Shown: positions 32,895 to 40,324, counted from the first letter of the stretch. The stretch: DNA of 45,271 bases from Aurantimonas coralicida (GCA_011050685.1 DRFF01000139.1:1-45271), one strand, 5' to 3'. Program-made: numbers and translations. The notes: a model not told the origin generated them from the sequence alone.

Positions 32895-34204
32895 AGCCCT
32901 TCTCGTCGCTTGAGCAAATCCTACTGGCAACCGCAGAGGCCATCCGCCCGCCCGAGCGCCTGACCGTATCGGAAGCGGCCGAGAAGTATCGAAAGCTCAA
33001 TAATCCCGGCCAGTATATCGGCCCGTGGCGCAATTCCATGGCGCCATACCTGACCGAAATCATGGACGAGACTGGATCGCTCGATTTCACGGGTGTCGTC
33101 TTCGCCGGGCCGGCTCGCTGCGGCAAGTCCGACATCTTCTTCAACAAGCTCGGCCATTCGGCGATCTGCGATCCCGGTGACGCGATGCTTGTCCACATGA
33201 CGCAATCCACGTCCCGCGATTGGTCGCAGGGGGATTTGCGGAAGTTCTTCCGTCACACAACGGCGGTCGGGTCGCGGGTCCTTCCCGGCAAGCAAAACAT
33301 GAACGTCCATGACATTCGGTTTTTGACGATGCGGCTCCTCGTCAAGTGGCCGACGATCACCGAACTGTCAGGCAAGACGCTCCGCGATCTCTGGTTCATG
33401 GACTACGATCGGATGCCCCAGGACATCGAAGGGGAAGGACCCCCGTTCGATCTTGGGCGGAAGCGCACACAAACGGTCGGTCGCTACGGAATGACGGTGG
33501 CCGAGTCCTCGCCCGGCTTTGAAATTCTGAATACGCGCTGGTCGCCTGAGACGCCCCATGAGGCGCCGCCGACGCAAGGTATTCTCGCGCTCTATAACCG
33601 TGGCGATCGTCGGCGTTGGTATATTCGCTGTGTCGACTGCGGCAACGCCTTTGAGCCCCATTTCGATCACCTGAATTATCCCGACAGCGCCGACCACGTT
33701 GAGGCTGCCGAGATGACGACCCTCGATTGTCCGATGTGCGGCTTCTCCCATACCCATGAGCCCGCGCCAGGGCAGCCGGGGAAGCACGGTCTCAATCTCG
33801 GCGGCAAGTGGATCAAGGAAGGGCAATTATGGATGCCTGACGGCACGATCGAGGGCGTCGCCAGGAAGTCCGACATTGCATCGTTTTGGCTGCCCGGCGT
33901 TTCCGCCGCGTTCGTCGATTGGAAAACCCTCGTCCTAAAATGGCTCAAGGCCAACGAGGAGTACGATAAGTCCGACCTCGACGCCGTTGAGGCTGGCGCG
34001 GAAGGTCGACCCGCCGTCGTTACGCCAGACCCGCGCGCCGATCGCTTCGCAGATGAGGGCGTAGCGGTTCACGCCGACGCGGTAGCTCTTGAAGGTGTGG
34101 CCGTCGATCTCGACAGGTTTCCGGCTCGTCGGAGTCATTATGGGATCATCCTTCCATGGCGGCGGCGCGGGCAGTCGTTGCGGTTGCAAACATGCGTCTT
34201 TTGA
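32891..34204 (+). pseudogene. terminase large subunit (GpA type), 3'-truncated
   Basis: A lambda GpA-like packaging ATPase of which about 361 codons are genuine. Walker A GPARCGKS is at residues 73-80, Walker B LWFMDYD at 167-173, and the coupling motif TVAESSPG at 202-209; a zinc-ribbon-like set Cys 247, 250, 280 and 283 follows. The match runs to KANEEYDKS (ending at 33973). After that the frame reads 76 residues of antisense to a leftward gene, and the nuclease domain is absent; full GpA proteins are usually over 550 residues. It may still make an ATPase, but packaging nuclease activity is lost. Confidence 0.85.
33935..34138 (-). CDS. small leftward gene with truncated, chimeric 3' end
   Basis: A 67-residue frame beginning MTPTSRKPVEIDGHTFKSYR and continuing through RYALICEAIGARVWR and FRASLNGVEVG. 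The last 11 residues come from antisense of the terminase gene after the junction at about 33973, so the natural C-terminus is missing. The ATG overlaps the TAA stop of the upstream DUF7768-like gene (TAATG), which shows it was the last gene of that operon. I do not recognise the family. Confidence 0.55.
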   Translation of the reverse strand: MTPTSRKPVEIDGHTFKSYRVGVNRYALICEAIGARVWRNDGGSTFRASLNGVEVGLIVLLVGLEPF

Positions 34205-35121
34205 TGCGTGCCGCAAGTGTCGCAGGCGTTGAGGATGGCCCGAAAGGTCGCCGTCTTGAACTTGGGCTCGCGCATCCGCATCCGCTCAAGCCATTCCTCT
34301 GTCTCCTCGTCGGGGAGCTTGGGCGCACTCACCCGATTTGGCGCCTTAATCTCCTTCGCCATCGCGGCAAATGTTTCCCCCTTCTGACGAACCGTCGCGG
34401 CGATTTCGGAATCGGTAGGAAACGACGACCCTGGCGACAGGATCACGGGGAACTCGTTGGACTTGACGATCCCTCCCGAGTGCAATGGTATCCCCAGGTC
34501 GGCGAGGGTCTTCACCATCTTCGCAACGAGCGCCCTCCCGGTGATCGTCACTTCATGCGTCGATTTGAGCCGGATGCGGTCCATCACGACTACGGGCAGG
34601 CGGCGAACTTCCACCCGGCGACCCGCGCGCTTGGCCCGCTCGATCCCGAGGCGCATCCCTTCCGAGATGCCCAGGTCCTCATAGACAACCGTCGCATCGG
34701 CCTTCTCACCCCAGGCAAGACCCGCGTCGATCCCCGCCGACTGCTCGTCGGGATTGTCGTCGTCGAGCACGTCCGGTTGGGTGTAGAGGAGATGGCTGGC
34801 GTAAGGTGCCTCCTCGCGTTCAAGGCAATCGCGCATCGCGGCGCGGGCGTAGCGGGTGTTGAGTTCGACGTTGCCCGCATAGGGGCTTTCGATGATGACG
34901 AGTCTCATGACCTTGCCGATTGGCAGGTTATAGTCACCGGCATCGTGCGTCACGACGTAATCTGACGGAATATTGCTGAATGTTTTATGGTCGATCTTCT
35001 CGCCGCAGCGCTGGCAATAGTGCTGTCGCCCGTCGCTAAAGACGTATGACCGGTGAGACTTCACACCTGGGCGATGGTAGAGCCCCATGCAGGGGTGCTT
35101 ATTCTCGCCAACGTCATTCAT
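34138..35121 (-). CDS. DUF7768-like protein with zinc-binding ends
   Basis: A 327-residue protein in three parts. Residues 1-45 hold a Cys pair in YCQRCGEK. Residues about 70-190, with VIIESPYAGNVELNTRYARAAM and SAGIDAGLAWGEKADATVVYEDLGISEGM, match phage proteins of the DUF7768/nucleoside deoxyribosyltransferase-like class. The last 30 residues contain CDTCGTHQKTHVCNRNDC, a second likely zinc site. Such enzymes act on nucleosides or nucleotides in some phages; here the function is unknown. It overlaps both neighbours, so it belongs to the leftward operon that starts at the winged-helix gene. Confidence 0.65.
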   Translation of the reverse strand: MNDVGENKHPCMGLYHRPGVKSHRSYVFSDGRQHYCQRCGEKIDHKTFSNIPSDYVVTHDAGDYNLPIGKVMRLVIIESPYAGNVELNTRYARAAMRDCLEREEAPYASHLLYTQPDVLDDDNPDEQSAGIDAGLAWGEKADATVVYEDLGISEGMRLGIERAKRAGRRVEVRRLPVVVMDRIRLKSTHEVTITGRALVAKMVKTLADLGIPLHSGGIVKSNEFPVILSPGSSFPTDSEIAATVRQKGETFAAMAKEIKAPNRVSAPKLPDEETEEWLERMRMREPKFKTATFRAILNACDTCGTHQKTHVCNRNDCPRRRHGRMIP

Positions 35122-35341
35122 GATGGGGAACTCCTAGTATCTGCTTGAATCGGGCCTTGGCCTCGGGGGTGAGGACCGGATCGAGGTCGACCGCCTCAAG
35201 GCACCGCTTGGCCGTCATGTCGATCGCCGCGTTGACCGCCGTGGCCGTCATGCCGTTGTCGGCGAGACAGGCCAGTTCCATCCGCTGCGCTTGCGAGACG
35301 AACAGATCGCGGTCGATCGTGGTCGTCGGCTTATATCCCAT
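35114..35341 (-). CDS. small hypothetical protein
   Basis: A 75-residue protein with no family I recognise. The sequence TAVNAAIDMTAKRCLEAVDLDPVLTPEAKARFKQILG is helical and charged. Its start overlaps the previous stop by 11 bases (ATGGGATATAA) and its end overlaps the next gene by 8, so the three are translationally coupled. Confidence 0.65.
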   Translation of the reverse strand: MGYKPTTTIDRDLFVSQAQRMELACLADNGMTATAVNAAIDMTAKRCLEAVDLDPVLTPEAKARFKQILGVPHHE

Positions 35342-35534
35342 CGACCACCCGATAGACCGGACGCTTGTTGACGAGGATGCGTTCGACCTTCCCGGCCGCG
35401 ATGAGTTCGATCATCGCCCGCGTGATCGTTGCCAGCGTGCTTTGGTCGCGGCGCTCGATGAGCGGTATGATTTCCTGAATGGAGCGAGGCCCGTCCGCCA
35501 GCGCTGCCAGCACTTCTTTTTCAGCTTCGGTCAA
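35331..35534 (-). CDS. small winged-helix regulator
   Basis: A 67-residue protein starting with TTG at 35534, chosen because CAGGAGAACTCAT precedes it; upstream ATG frames lack a ribosome site and would run through a palindromic operator. TEAEKEVLAALADGPRSIQEIIPLIERRDQSTLATITRAMIELIAAGKVERI is a complete winged helix-turn-helix, like minimal MarR or replication/partition regulators. It is the first gene of the leftward operon and the AGTCAAC palindrome upstream is its likely autoregulatory site. Confidence 0.65.
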   Translation of the reverse strand: MTEAEKEVLAALADGPRSIQEIIPLIERRDQSTLATITRAMIELIAAGKVERILVNKRPVYRVVDGI

Positions 35535-35582
35535 ATGAGTTCTCCTGGTTCTCGCGGGCACACTAGATCGCTCTGCGGGTCT

Positions 35583-35601
35583 AGTCAACATTAAGTTGAC
35601 T
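35583..35601. promoter_or_regulatory. 19-base operator-like palindrome
   Basis: AGTCAAC (35583-35589) and GTTGACT (35595-35601) are perfect arms around ATTAA. It is 49 bases upstream of the winged-helix gene start. The half site GTCAAC also occurs in the alpA promoter and in leaders of the ArdA cassette. Confidence 0.6.
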
Positions 35602-35630
35602 GTCGCTTCACACTCCTCGCTTGGCACTTG

Positions 35631-35672
35631 GCGAATCCGTTTGAGCGAATCCGTTTGGGCAAATCCGTTTGG
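35631..35672. repeat. three tandem 14-base repeats
   Basis: GCGAATCCGTTTGA, GCGAATCCGTTTGG and GCAAATCCGTTTGG follow one another without gap in the control region of the leftward operon. They could be regulator or integrase binding sites. No coding function is evident. Confidence 0.8.
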
Positions 35673-36015
35673 GCGGCTCCCGCGTACCTGGCGCATCGGA
35701 TGGGGTCGGTATCTCCGATGTTATCTCGCCGTGGGATGCAGACTGACGACGCAACCCCTATTCCCCAGGCGTCGGAGAATGACTCGGCACGGCTCAGTAT
35801 ATGCAAAATTTGCACGAACTGCATCTTAACCAAATATCAGATAATCAACCGACATACAGTTAAACGAGACACCATGCCGTCTCATGAGGTCTCATCGAAA
35901 CAAGGGATGCCGCGCCTCGGCCGGTTCATTGTCGCGGCATGGTTCCGTTGACGGCTGGATCGGCGGGCCTGTAAAACGCGAGGATCGCAACACTGACAGA
36001 GAAGATCGCCCCCCA
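35673..36015. promoter_or_regulatory. divergent control region, with palindromes and GTCTCA pair
   Basis: No gene is seen in this AT-richer stretch. TGCAAA-A-TTTGCA at 35802-35814 is a palindrome that overlaps a second, TGCA-CGAAC-TGCA. GTCTCA occurs at 35879 and 35889, again 10 bases apart, with an inverted GAGAC at 35866-35870. It separates the leftward operon from the rightward small membrane protein gene. Confidence 0.5.
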
Positions 36016-36270
36016 ATGAACGAGATACAGATCATCAACGATGTCGTCTTCTGGACGATCGGCTTCCTCAATATCCTGACCTACTTCCTGGCCGGGGATC
36101 GGTCGTCGGCGACGTGGTATGTCGGGACCGTCACGCAATCATCGTGGATCGGCTGGCAGCTAATCACGGGCAACACCACCTTCCTCTGGATTTCCATTGC
36201 CCTTCTCTCAGTCAACGTGATCAACCTCATCAAGTGGCGCCGAGCCGGCCGCCTGCTTTCCCCCGTCTGA
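36016..36270 (+). CDS. small membrane protein, holin-like
   Basis: An 84-residue protein with two or three hydrophobic segments (about residues 6-25 with VVFWTIGFLNILTYFLAG, 30-45 and 50-70 with TTFLWISIALLSVNVINLI) and a basic end KWRRAGR. The size and layout are like a small holin or nucleoside-transporter fragment, but no family is recognised. The ATG at 36016 is chosen as the last start before the hydrophobic part; no strong ribosome site is visible. A clear terminator follows at 36320. Confidence 0.6.
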   Translation: MNEIQIINDVVFWTIGFLNILTYFLAGDRSSATWYVGTVTQSSWIGWQLITGNTTFLWISIALLSVNVINLIKWRRAGRLLSPV

Positions 36271-36319
36271 TCTCGCATTCTCATCGCTAAATGGATCGGG
36301 GATTCCCGGTTGGCGTCGT

Positions 36320-36345
36320 GGCCTCGGAATTGTTCCGGGGCCTTT
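36320..36345 (+). terminator. Rho-independent terminator
   Basis: GGCCTCGGAA and TTCCGGGGCC form a 10-pair stem (one G-T pair) with a TTG loop, followed by TTT. It ends transcription of the small membrane protein gene. Confidence 0.75.
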
Positions 36346-36703
36346 CGCTTTTCAGGGCGGCGGTTGCGGCCGGCCAGGGCGCGGATTTTGCGCGGGCTCG
36401 AAATTTTGGAACGGGCTGACTTTTTGAAGTAGCGGCGCGCCGCCCGAAAAATCCGAGGACTCACCCCTCGATCGCGGCGTACTGCATTGCGGAGCCGCGT
36501 TAACCTTAACAAAACGCCAAGGCGACCCCTCCCCGGACCCTGGCCGAATGGTCTTGTCTGACGCCATAGGCTGCCCAGGGACGCGCGTTCGCGGGGTGTG
36601 GGGCTAGGTAGGTGGCGGGAAAGCGCGCGGCGCGTCCCTATGGGCACGCAAGGCCGCGTTAAGGTCGGTTGCCTATGGTCGCGGCGTTCCAAGGGAGTCC
36701 CGT
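36346..36703. other. gene-free spacer with inverted repeat
   Basis: No gene is supported. AGGGACGCGC (36577-36586) and GCGCGTCCCT (36630-36639) are perfect 10-base inverted arms 43 bases apart, shortly upstream of the next gene. GCCGCGTTAA occurs twice (near 36493 and 36651). The promoter of 36704-36973 probably lies here, but I cannot define it. Confidence 0.4.
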
Positions 36704-36973
36704 ATGCGCGCCATCATTCTTGCCCTGGCGATCTTCGCCGCGTCGCCGGCTTATGCTGTGACGGCTGATCAGTGCGCCACCATGCGCGAGAGCGTCACCG
36801 AGCTACTGACGTTCGCAAAAGCCGTCGCACTGGCGCACGCGGCGACAATTCGACGGGGAAACGTTCTAGGTATTGAGATTCGCCAGTTCGGCCGCGCCCT
36901 GGCAACCCTAGACACAAAAAAGCACGCGGCTCTTGTCCGCGTGCTCAATGATGTTTGTCCGAAGGGGCGTTAG
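36704..36973 (+). CDS. small secreted protein
   Basis: An 89-residue protein with a clear signal peptide, MRAIILALAIFAASPAYA, and a cleavage site after AYA. The mature part of about 71 residues has two cysteines (in DQCATM and NDVCPK) that could form a disulfide. AAGGGAG stands well placed before the ATG. No family is recognised. Its stop overlaps the stop of the convergent 41-codon gene. Confidence 0.65.
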   Translation: MRAIILALAIFAASPAYAVTADQCATMRESVTELLTFAKAVALAHAATIRRGNVLGIEIRQFGRALATLDTKKHAALVRVLNDVCPKGR

Positions 36974-37095
36974 AGGATCGCGGACCCTACCGCGATGATT
37001 GCCAAGCTGATTCCGATAGGGACGAATGACTCGGACGCCATCGCCTCAGCTATGGCAGCAATTGCCATGACGACGACGAGTCCGCCCCTAAACAT
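36970..37095 (-). CDS. 41-residue membrane peptide
   Basis: A short frame, MFRGGLVVVMAIAAIAEAM followed by SFVPIGISLAIIAVGSAIL, with two hydrophobic halves split by ASES. Its ATG overlaps the stop of the preceding leftward gene (ATGTTTAG), an arrangement that suggests translational coupling. No ribosome site other than the upstream gene's translation is needed. The family is unknown. Confidence 0.5.
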   Translation of the reverse strand: MFRGGLVVVMAIAAIAEAMASESFVPIGISLAIIAVGSAIL

Positions 37096-37585
37096 TGCAC
37101 GCCTTTAGCTTACCCTCGGCAGCGAGTTCCGCGCGCCATACCGCAAACCGCGCGGCCCGGTCTGCGGCGGTTCCGTTCTTCGCGACCTGTTGCGCCTCGC
37201 GCTTAGGGCAGAAAGCCGTTCCATCCCTTGCCATTATCAGGCCGCGCGCAATGACTGCCAAAAGAGCGTCAAAACCTTCTGCAACAGCCGTGGATTTGTG
37301 GAAATGAACCGGGTTGACGTTGCCGAAGCGGTCCGAAAGACAGGCGTCGGAATCAAGCGCCATGTGCCATGCGACGACGTGAATGTCCGGTTGGACTGAC
37401 CGCCCGTCAAAATCGATCGTGACAGACAGGCCGCGCGCCCCTCGAATAGAAACAAACACTTCCCTCGGCGAGATAGAGCTAGAGCCTTCCGGTTCAATTG
37501 TGACTTGCGCGCCGAACGATTCCGCCGAGGCGGCTAGGCGAGACGCCATAACGGCGCGGTCGGATTTCCGTTTCTCAGTTAACAT
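37088..37585 (-). CDS. hypothetical protein of the ArdA cassette
   Basis: A 165-residue protein starting MLTEKRKSDRAVMASRLAA, with AAGGAG well placed before the ATG; the frame is open further upstream but that part is basic and not needed. The middle, VFVSIRGARGLSVTIDFDGR and HVVAWHMALDSDACLSDRFGNVNPVHFHKS, looks like a compact alpha/beta domain. The family is unknown to me. The leader has GTCAACC and AAAGGAG like other genes of the cassette. Confidence 0.65.
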   Translation of the reverse strand: MLTEKRKSDRAVMASRLAASAESFGAQVTIEPEGSSSISPREVFVSIRGARGLSVTIDFDGRSVQPDIHVVAWHMALDSDACLSDRFGNVNPVHFHKSTAVAEGFDALLAVIARGLIMARDGTAFCPKREAQQVAKNGTAADRAARFAVWRAELAAEGKLKACNV

Positions 37586-37611
37586 TGTCAAGACTCCTTT
37601 CGGTTGACTAT

Positions 37612-38205
37612 TTAGGCAAAGATGGACTCGTGACGGGAACGCCGGGCCGACTCTTCGCGGGCTTTCAAGTGACGTTCCCGCTGCCACTGGCGATAGGTGA
37701 AAACGTCCAAGATCGGCGCGCAACCGCCCGCCCCGTTTGCAACGGATTCGTCTGCGGACTCTTCTGCGGCCTGCCATATGGCCTCATGATAGGCTTCCGA
37801 TTTGCTCTTGCGGATTCCCAGGTCGGCAACGGTATCAATGACGAACGTTTCGCAGATAAACCGGGGGTCGTATTCGTCACGGTAAGCCCCGTAGTCGCCC
37901 CGCGTGCCGCCCGACTCCAGTTCGAGTCCATCGGGATCGCCGTCATATTCCCAGGCTTCATTCGGGACTCCGACGAATTCGTTTTTCAGCCAAACGCCGT
38001 AAGCGGATGGCGTGAAGCTGCAAATATGCGTCGCCTCACGATGGCGAATAAGCTTGATTTCAAAGCTCGCTTCAATCCAGCTATAGGCATCGCCAGTGTC
38101 GACGGTTCCCGCGTCGATTGCCGCGCAATTCGCGTCCTCGTCAAACCGTCCGAAGCATCCCCGCATCATGGGGCTTGCGATAATCAAGAACTTTTCTTTT
38201 GCCAT
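37612..38205 (-). CDS. acidic hypothetical protein of the ArdA cassette
   Basis: A 197-residue protein, acidic through most of its length (FDEDANCAAIDAGTVDTGD, EWEYDGDPDGLELESGG-like stretches) and basic in the last 30 residues. CGAGGAGTCAGACA precedes the ATG. I do not recognise the family. The acidity recalls DNA-mimic proteins such as the neighbouring ArdA, but that is only an impression. Confidence 0.65.
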   Translation of the reverse strand: MAKEKFLIIASPMMRGCFGRFDEDANCAAIDAGTVDTGDAYSWIEASFEIKLIRHREATHICSFTPSAYGVWLKNEFVGVPNEAWEYDGDPDGLELESGGTRGDYGAYRDEYDPRFICETFVIDTVADLGIRKSKSEAYHEAIWQAAEESADESVANGAGGCAPILDVFTYRQWQRERHLKAREESARRSRHESIFA

Positions 38206-38229
38206 TGTCTGACTCCTCGAAAGTTAGTT

Positions 38230-39069
38230 TCAGCCCCGACCTTCGTTAAACGCGACCATAAGAGCGGACGGGATCGAGTCCGCCAGTTCGTCGCGTTCGT
38301 TCCGAAGATCGTGAATGTTGGAAAGGCAAGCGCGCACCTTGTCATGAATGAAGCCGCAAGCCTTGCGCCATTCGTCGCCGTCAAGCGGGACGCCAAAGCG
38401 AGTCAGGCTCTTGCGGATACCCTTGCGCGCCGTGAGAGCGTCGCGGATTTCGTTCCGCTGCTCGGTTATCTGCAAATCCAGATCGGCCGCGCGGCTTCCC
38501 GCCTGCCATGCGGTTTGCCAGTCGCGTTCATCTTCGGCCGCGTGTTGCGCCATCGAGTCCGCCATCATGGCAGCGTCGCGCGCCGCTTCGCTCTTGCGCG
38601 GGTTATCGTTCCAATCCCAATAGGCGCGCCATCCGTTGGACGCGGGAATGTGTCGCGTCGCCGGCTCTTCGAAGATCGTTGTCAGGTCAAGAGTCGGTCC
38701 CGCGTCGGTTCCGCCAAACTGATAGCCGCCGACGAAACGCGACGCGCCCTTGCGGCCCGGAAGCTGATAAACGACGCCACGGCAACGCCCCGTGTCATCC
38801 TTGGAGGTTTCGCCGTCTGGCGTGGTGAGCCATCCGGTATGACCTAGCGTCGCGATCTCATCAGCGTGTCCGACGAGCCGCAGGCCGGCAGCGTCGCTAT
38901 TCAGAATGTTTGCGTCGCCGTTGTCATGCCATGTGACAGCCGGCCAGATTTCCGAACCGGGATAGCGTGCCGTGCCGTTCGCAACGTCTTCCCGTGCCAG
39001 TTCAATTGCCCGATGCGCGCGAAGCTTGAAAGCGCGATGGTAGGCGAATGCGGTTTTCAAGTTTTCCAT
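38230..39069 (-). CDS. hypothetical protein of the ArdA cassette
   Basis: A protein of 279 residues. The ATG at 39069 (MENLKTAFAYHRAFKLRAHRA) gives better spacing to AAAAAGGGA than the ATG at 39075 and aligns with the GACAATG starts of neighbouring genes; the latter overlaps the stop of the upstream small gene. The middle has YQFGGTDAGPTLDLTTIF; residues 150-275 are helical and probably coiled-coil (AADLDLQITEQRNEIRDAL). I do not recognise the family. Confidence 0.65.
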   Translation of the reverse strand: MENLKTAFAYHRAFKLRAHRAIELAREDVANGTARYPGSEIWPAVTWHDNGDANILNSDAAGLRLVGHADEIATLGHTGWLTTPDGETSKDDTGRCRGVVYQLPGRKGASRFVGGYQFGGTDAGPTLDLTTIFEEPATRHIPASNGWRAYWDWNDNPRKSEAARDAAMMADSMAQHAAEDERDWQTAWQAGSRAADLDLQITEQRNEIRDALTARKGIRKSLTRFGVPLDGDEWRKACGFIHDKVRACLSNIHDLRNERDELADSIPSALMVAFNEGRG

Positions 39070-39071
39070 TG

Positions 39072-39203
39072 TCATCGTCCCTTTTTGGTTGACGGTTTAG
39101 ACGGGATATAGACGAGCTTGCCGCCATTCCAGACGCGCGAGGCGTCACGTTCTTCGCGGATCAGGATCGCAAGGGCGAGGCGGTTTCCTTTGATGTTATT
39201 CAT
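39072..39203 (-). CDS. 43-residue basic protein
   Basis: MNNIKGNRLALAILIREERD followed by WNGGKLVYIPSKPSTKKGR. GGCAGGACA precedes the ATG. The stop overlaps the ATG at 39075 (ATGA), which supports that the frame is translated. The protein is basic and of unknown function; it could be a nucleic-acid-binding peptide. Confidence 0.5.
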   Translation of the reverse strand: MNNIKGNRLALAILIREERDASRVWNGGKLVYIPSKPSTKKGR

Positions 39204-39213
39204 TGTCCTGCCC

Positions 39214-39354
39214 TCAGATTGAAAGATATGCGGCGACGGCGAAAACGAACCCGCCGACTGATAGGACGCAACCCAAAAGCCGGATAAGCTCTAGGAAGAT
39301 CGAGTCCCCGGTTGCGGTGCGGCGCGGTGCGATTGGCAAATCAAGATCAGACAT
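39214..39354 (-). CDS. 46-residue single-TM protein
   Basis: MSDLDLPIAPRRTATGDSIF followed by a membrane helix LIRLLGCVLSVGGFVFAVAAYLSI. A strong ribosome site ACAAGGAGTCAC precedes the ATG. Function unknown. It is part of the leftward cassette, between ArdA and the 43-residue gene. Confidence 0.55.
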   Translation of the reverse strand: MSDLDLPIAPRRTATGDSIFLELIRLLGCVLSVGGFVFAVAAYLSI

Positions 39355-39411
39355 GACGTGACTCCTTGTTCGTGTCTAAAATCAACCTAACCTTGACTCG
39401 TTAAGCGCGAG

Positions 39412-40086
39412 TTAACGCGCGTGCCAAAGATAGAGGCTTCCGTCTTTTTCGACGTGATTAAACTCGCCGCTTAGCCGCAGATCGCGCCCATAGGCTTCAA
39501 AGTCGAAATACCTGGCGAGTTCGTCGGGAACGTCGGACAACGTACCGCAGTCGGCAATGAAGCTTTCCGCATATGCGGTCCAACTTTCGTGCTCCCCGGC
39601 ATAATCGTCTTGAAGCGCGCTTTCCGCTTCGGACTCGTCGGTTATGTCCGCGATCTTTCCAACGTCTTCTAAGTATTCCAGCGCAACGGCTATCGGGATT
39701 CCAACAGTCTCGGCAGCGTTGACGATCATGACTCGCTTCGCGACCTCATCAAGGCCGGCATATTCGCCAAGATCGCCGAGTCCTTCGTGATCGTGGATCG
39801 CCCATTCTTCGGCCGACCTGAAAGCCGCGCCGTCCTTCGTCATGTAGTCGACGCACTCAGGGCATTCGTATTCCACGGGTCCGCCTCCATAGGGCAGCGT
39901 GACAGTCGCGGTTTTGTCGCAGTCCTCGCACTTGAACTTTTGCCTAAAGACATTCGGAAAGCGGGACGCGGCGAGCATTTCGTTGATCTCGCGATACATG
40001 GCCGATTGATCTTCCGAAGCATCGATCCATCGGCCATGAAGGACACCGTTATTGTAGCTGGCGAGACATGCGGCATAGATACGCAT
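39412..40086 (-). CDS. ardA: antirestriction protein ArdA with zinc-ribbon insert
   Basis: A 224-residue protein with the ArdA pattern: MRIYAACLASYNNGVLHGRW at the start, EEWAIHDHEGLGD in the middle and ESFIADC followed by LARYFDFEAYGRDL at the end. ArdA is an elongated acidic dimer that mimics B-form DNA and inhibits type I restriction enzymes. Between residues 50 and 82 there is an insert with C53-C56 and C75-C78 (CEDC and CPEC), a likely zinc ribbon not present in classical ArdA. The leader, with GTCAACC and AAGGAAAC, is nearly the same as that of the next upstream gene. Antirestriction genes are usual in conjugative and phage-derived elements. Confidence 0.85.
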   Translation of the reverse strand: MRIYAACLASYNNGVLHGRWIDASEDQSAMYREINEMLAASRFPNVFRQKFKCEDCDKTATVTLPYGGGPVEYECPECVDYMTKDGAAFRSAEEWAIHDHEGLGDLGEYAGLDEVAKRVMIVNAAETVGIPIAVALEYLEDVGKIADITDESEAESALQDDYAGEHESWTAYAESFIADCGTLSDVPDELARYFDFEAYGRDLRLSGEFNHVEKDGSLYLWHAR

Positions 40087-40091
40087 AAGGG

Positions 40092-40122
40092 CGTTTCCTT
40101 GTCATAGGTCGGAAAGGTTGAC
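40092..40122 (-). repeat. cassette leader repeat, copy 1
   Basis: A 31-base leader just before ardA, including GTCAACC and ATGACAAGGAAACG (as read on the minus strand), matching copy 2 at 28 of 31 positions. It contains the ribosome site. Confidence 0.7.
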
Positions 40123-40123
40123 G

Positions 40124-40324
40124 TTAAGCCGTGGCACCTAGCACAAGTGCCTTATGGCGCGCGTTAAAAAGCCATTCGGGAACTGGAAAGCCTTCCCGTT
40201 TCCGTTGGTCGATTTGCCGTTGATATCCGTTGTAAAGGTCGACGAGCGGATTCGTCATTCTCTGCCCGGTATAAGTGACGTACCCGTAAGGCATAGTGTC
40301 GTCTAAGTTCATATCGGCGCGCAT
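40124..40324 (-). CDS. small hypothetical protein, first gene of the ArdA cassette
   Basis: A 66-residue protein: MRADMNLDDTMPYGYVTYTG, then MTNPLVDLYNGYQRQIDQRKREGFPVPEWLFNARHKALVLG. AAGGAAACGGCA precedes the ATG. The frame is open further upstream but ATG 40324 has the good ribosome site. No family is recognised. It is the first gene of the leftward cassette, which runs to about 36970. Confidence 0.6.
   Translation of the reverse strand: MRADMNLDDTMPYGYVTYTGQRMTNPLVDLYNGYQRQIDQRKREGFPVPEWLFNARHKALVLGATA

Noticed and set aside
35879-35950. Right attachment site of the tRNA-Leu element near the last GTCTCA pair
   Set aside because: No copy of the tRNA-Leu 3' end was found in the surrounding sequence.
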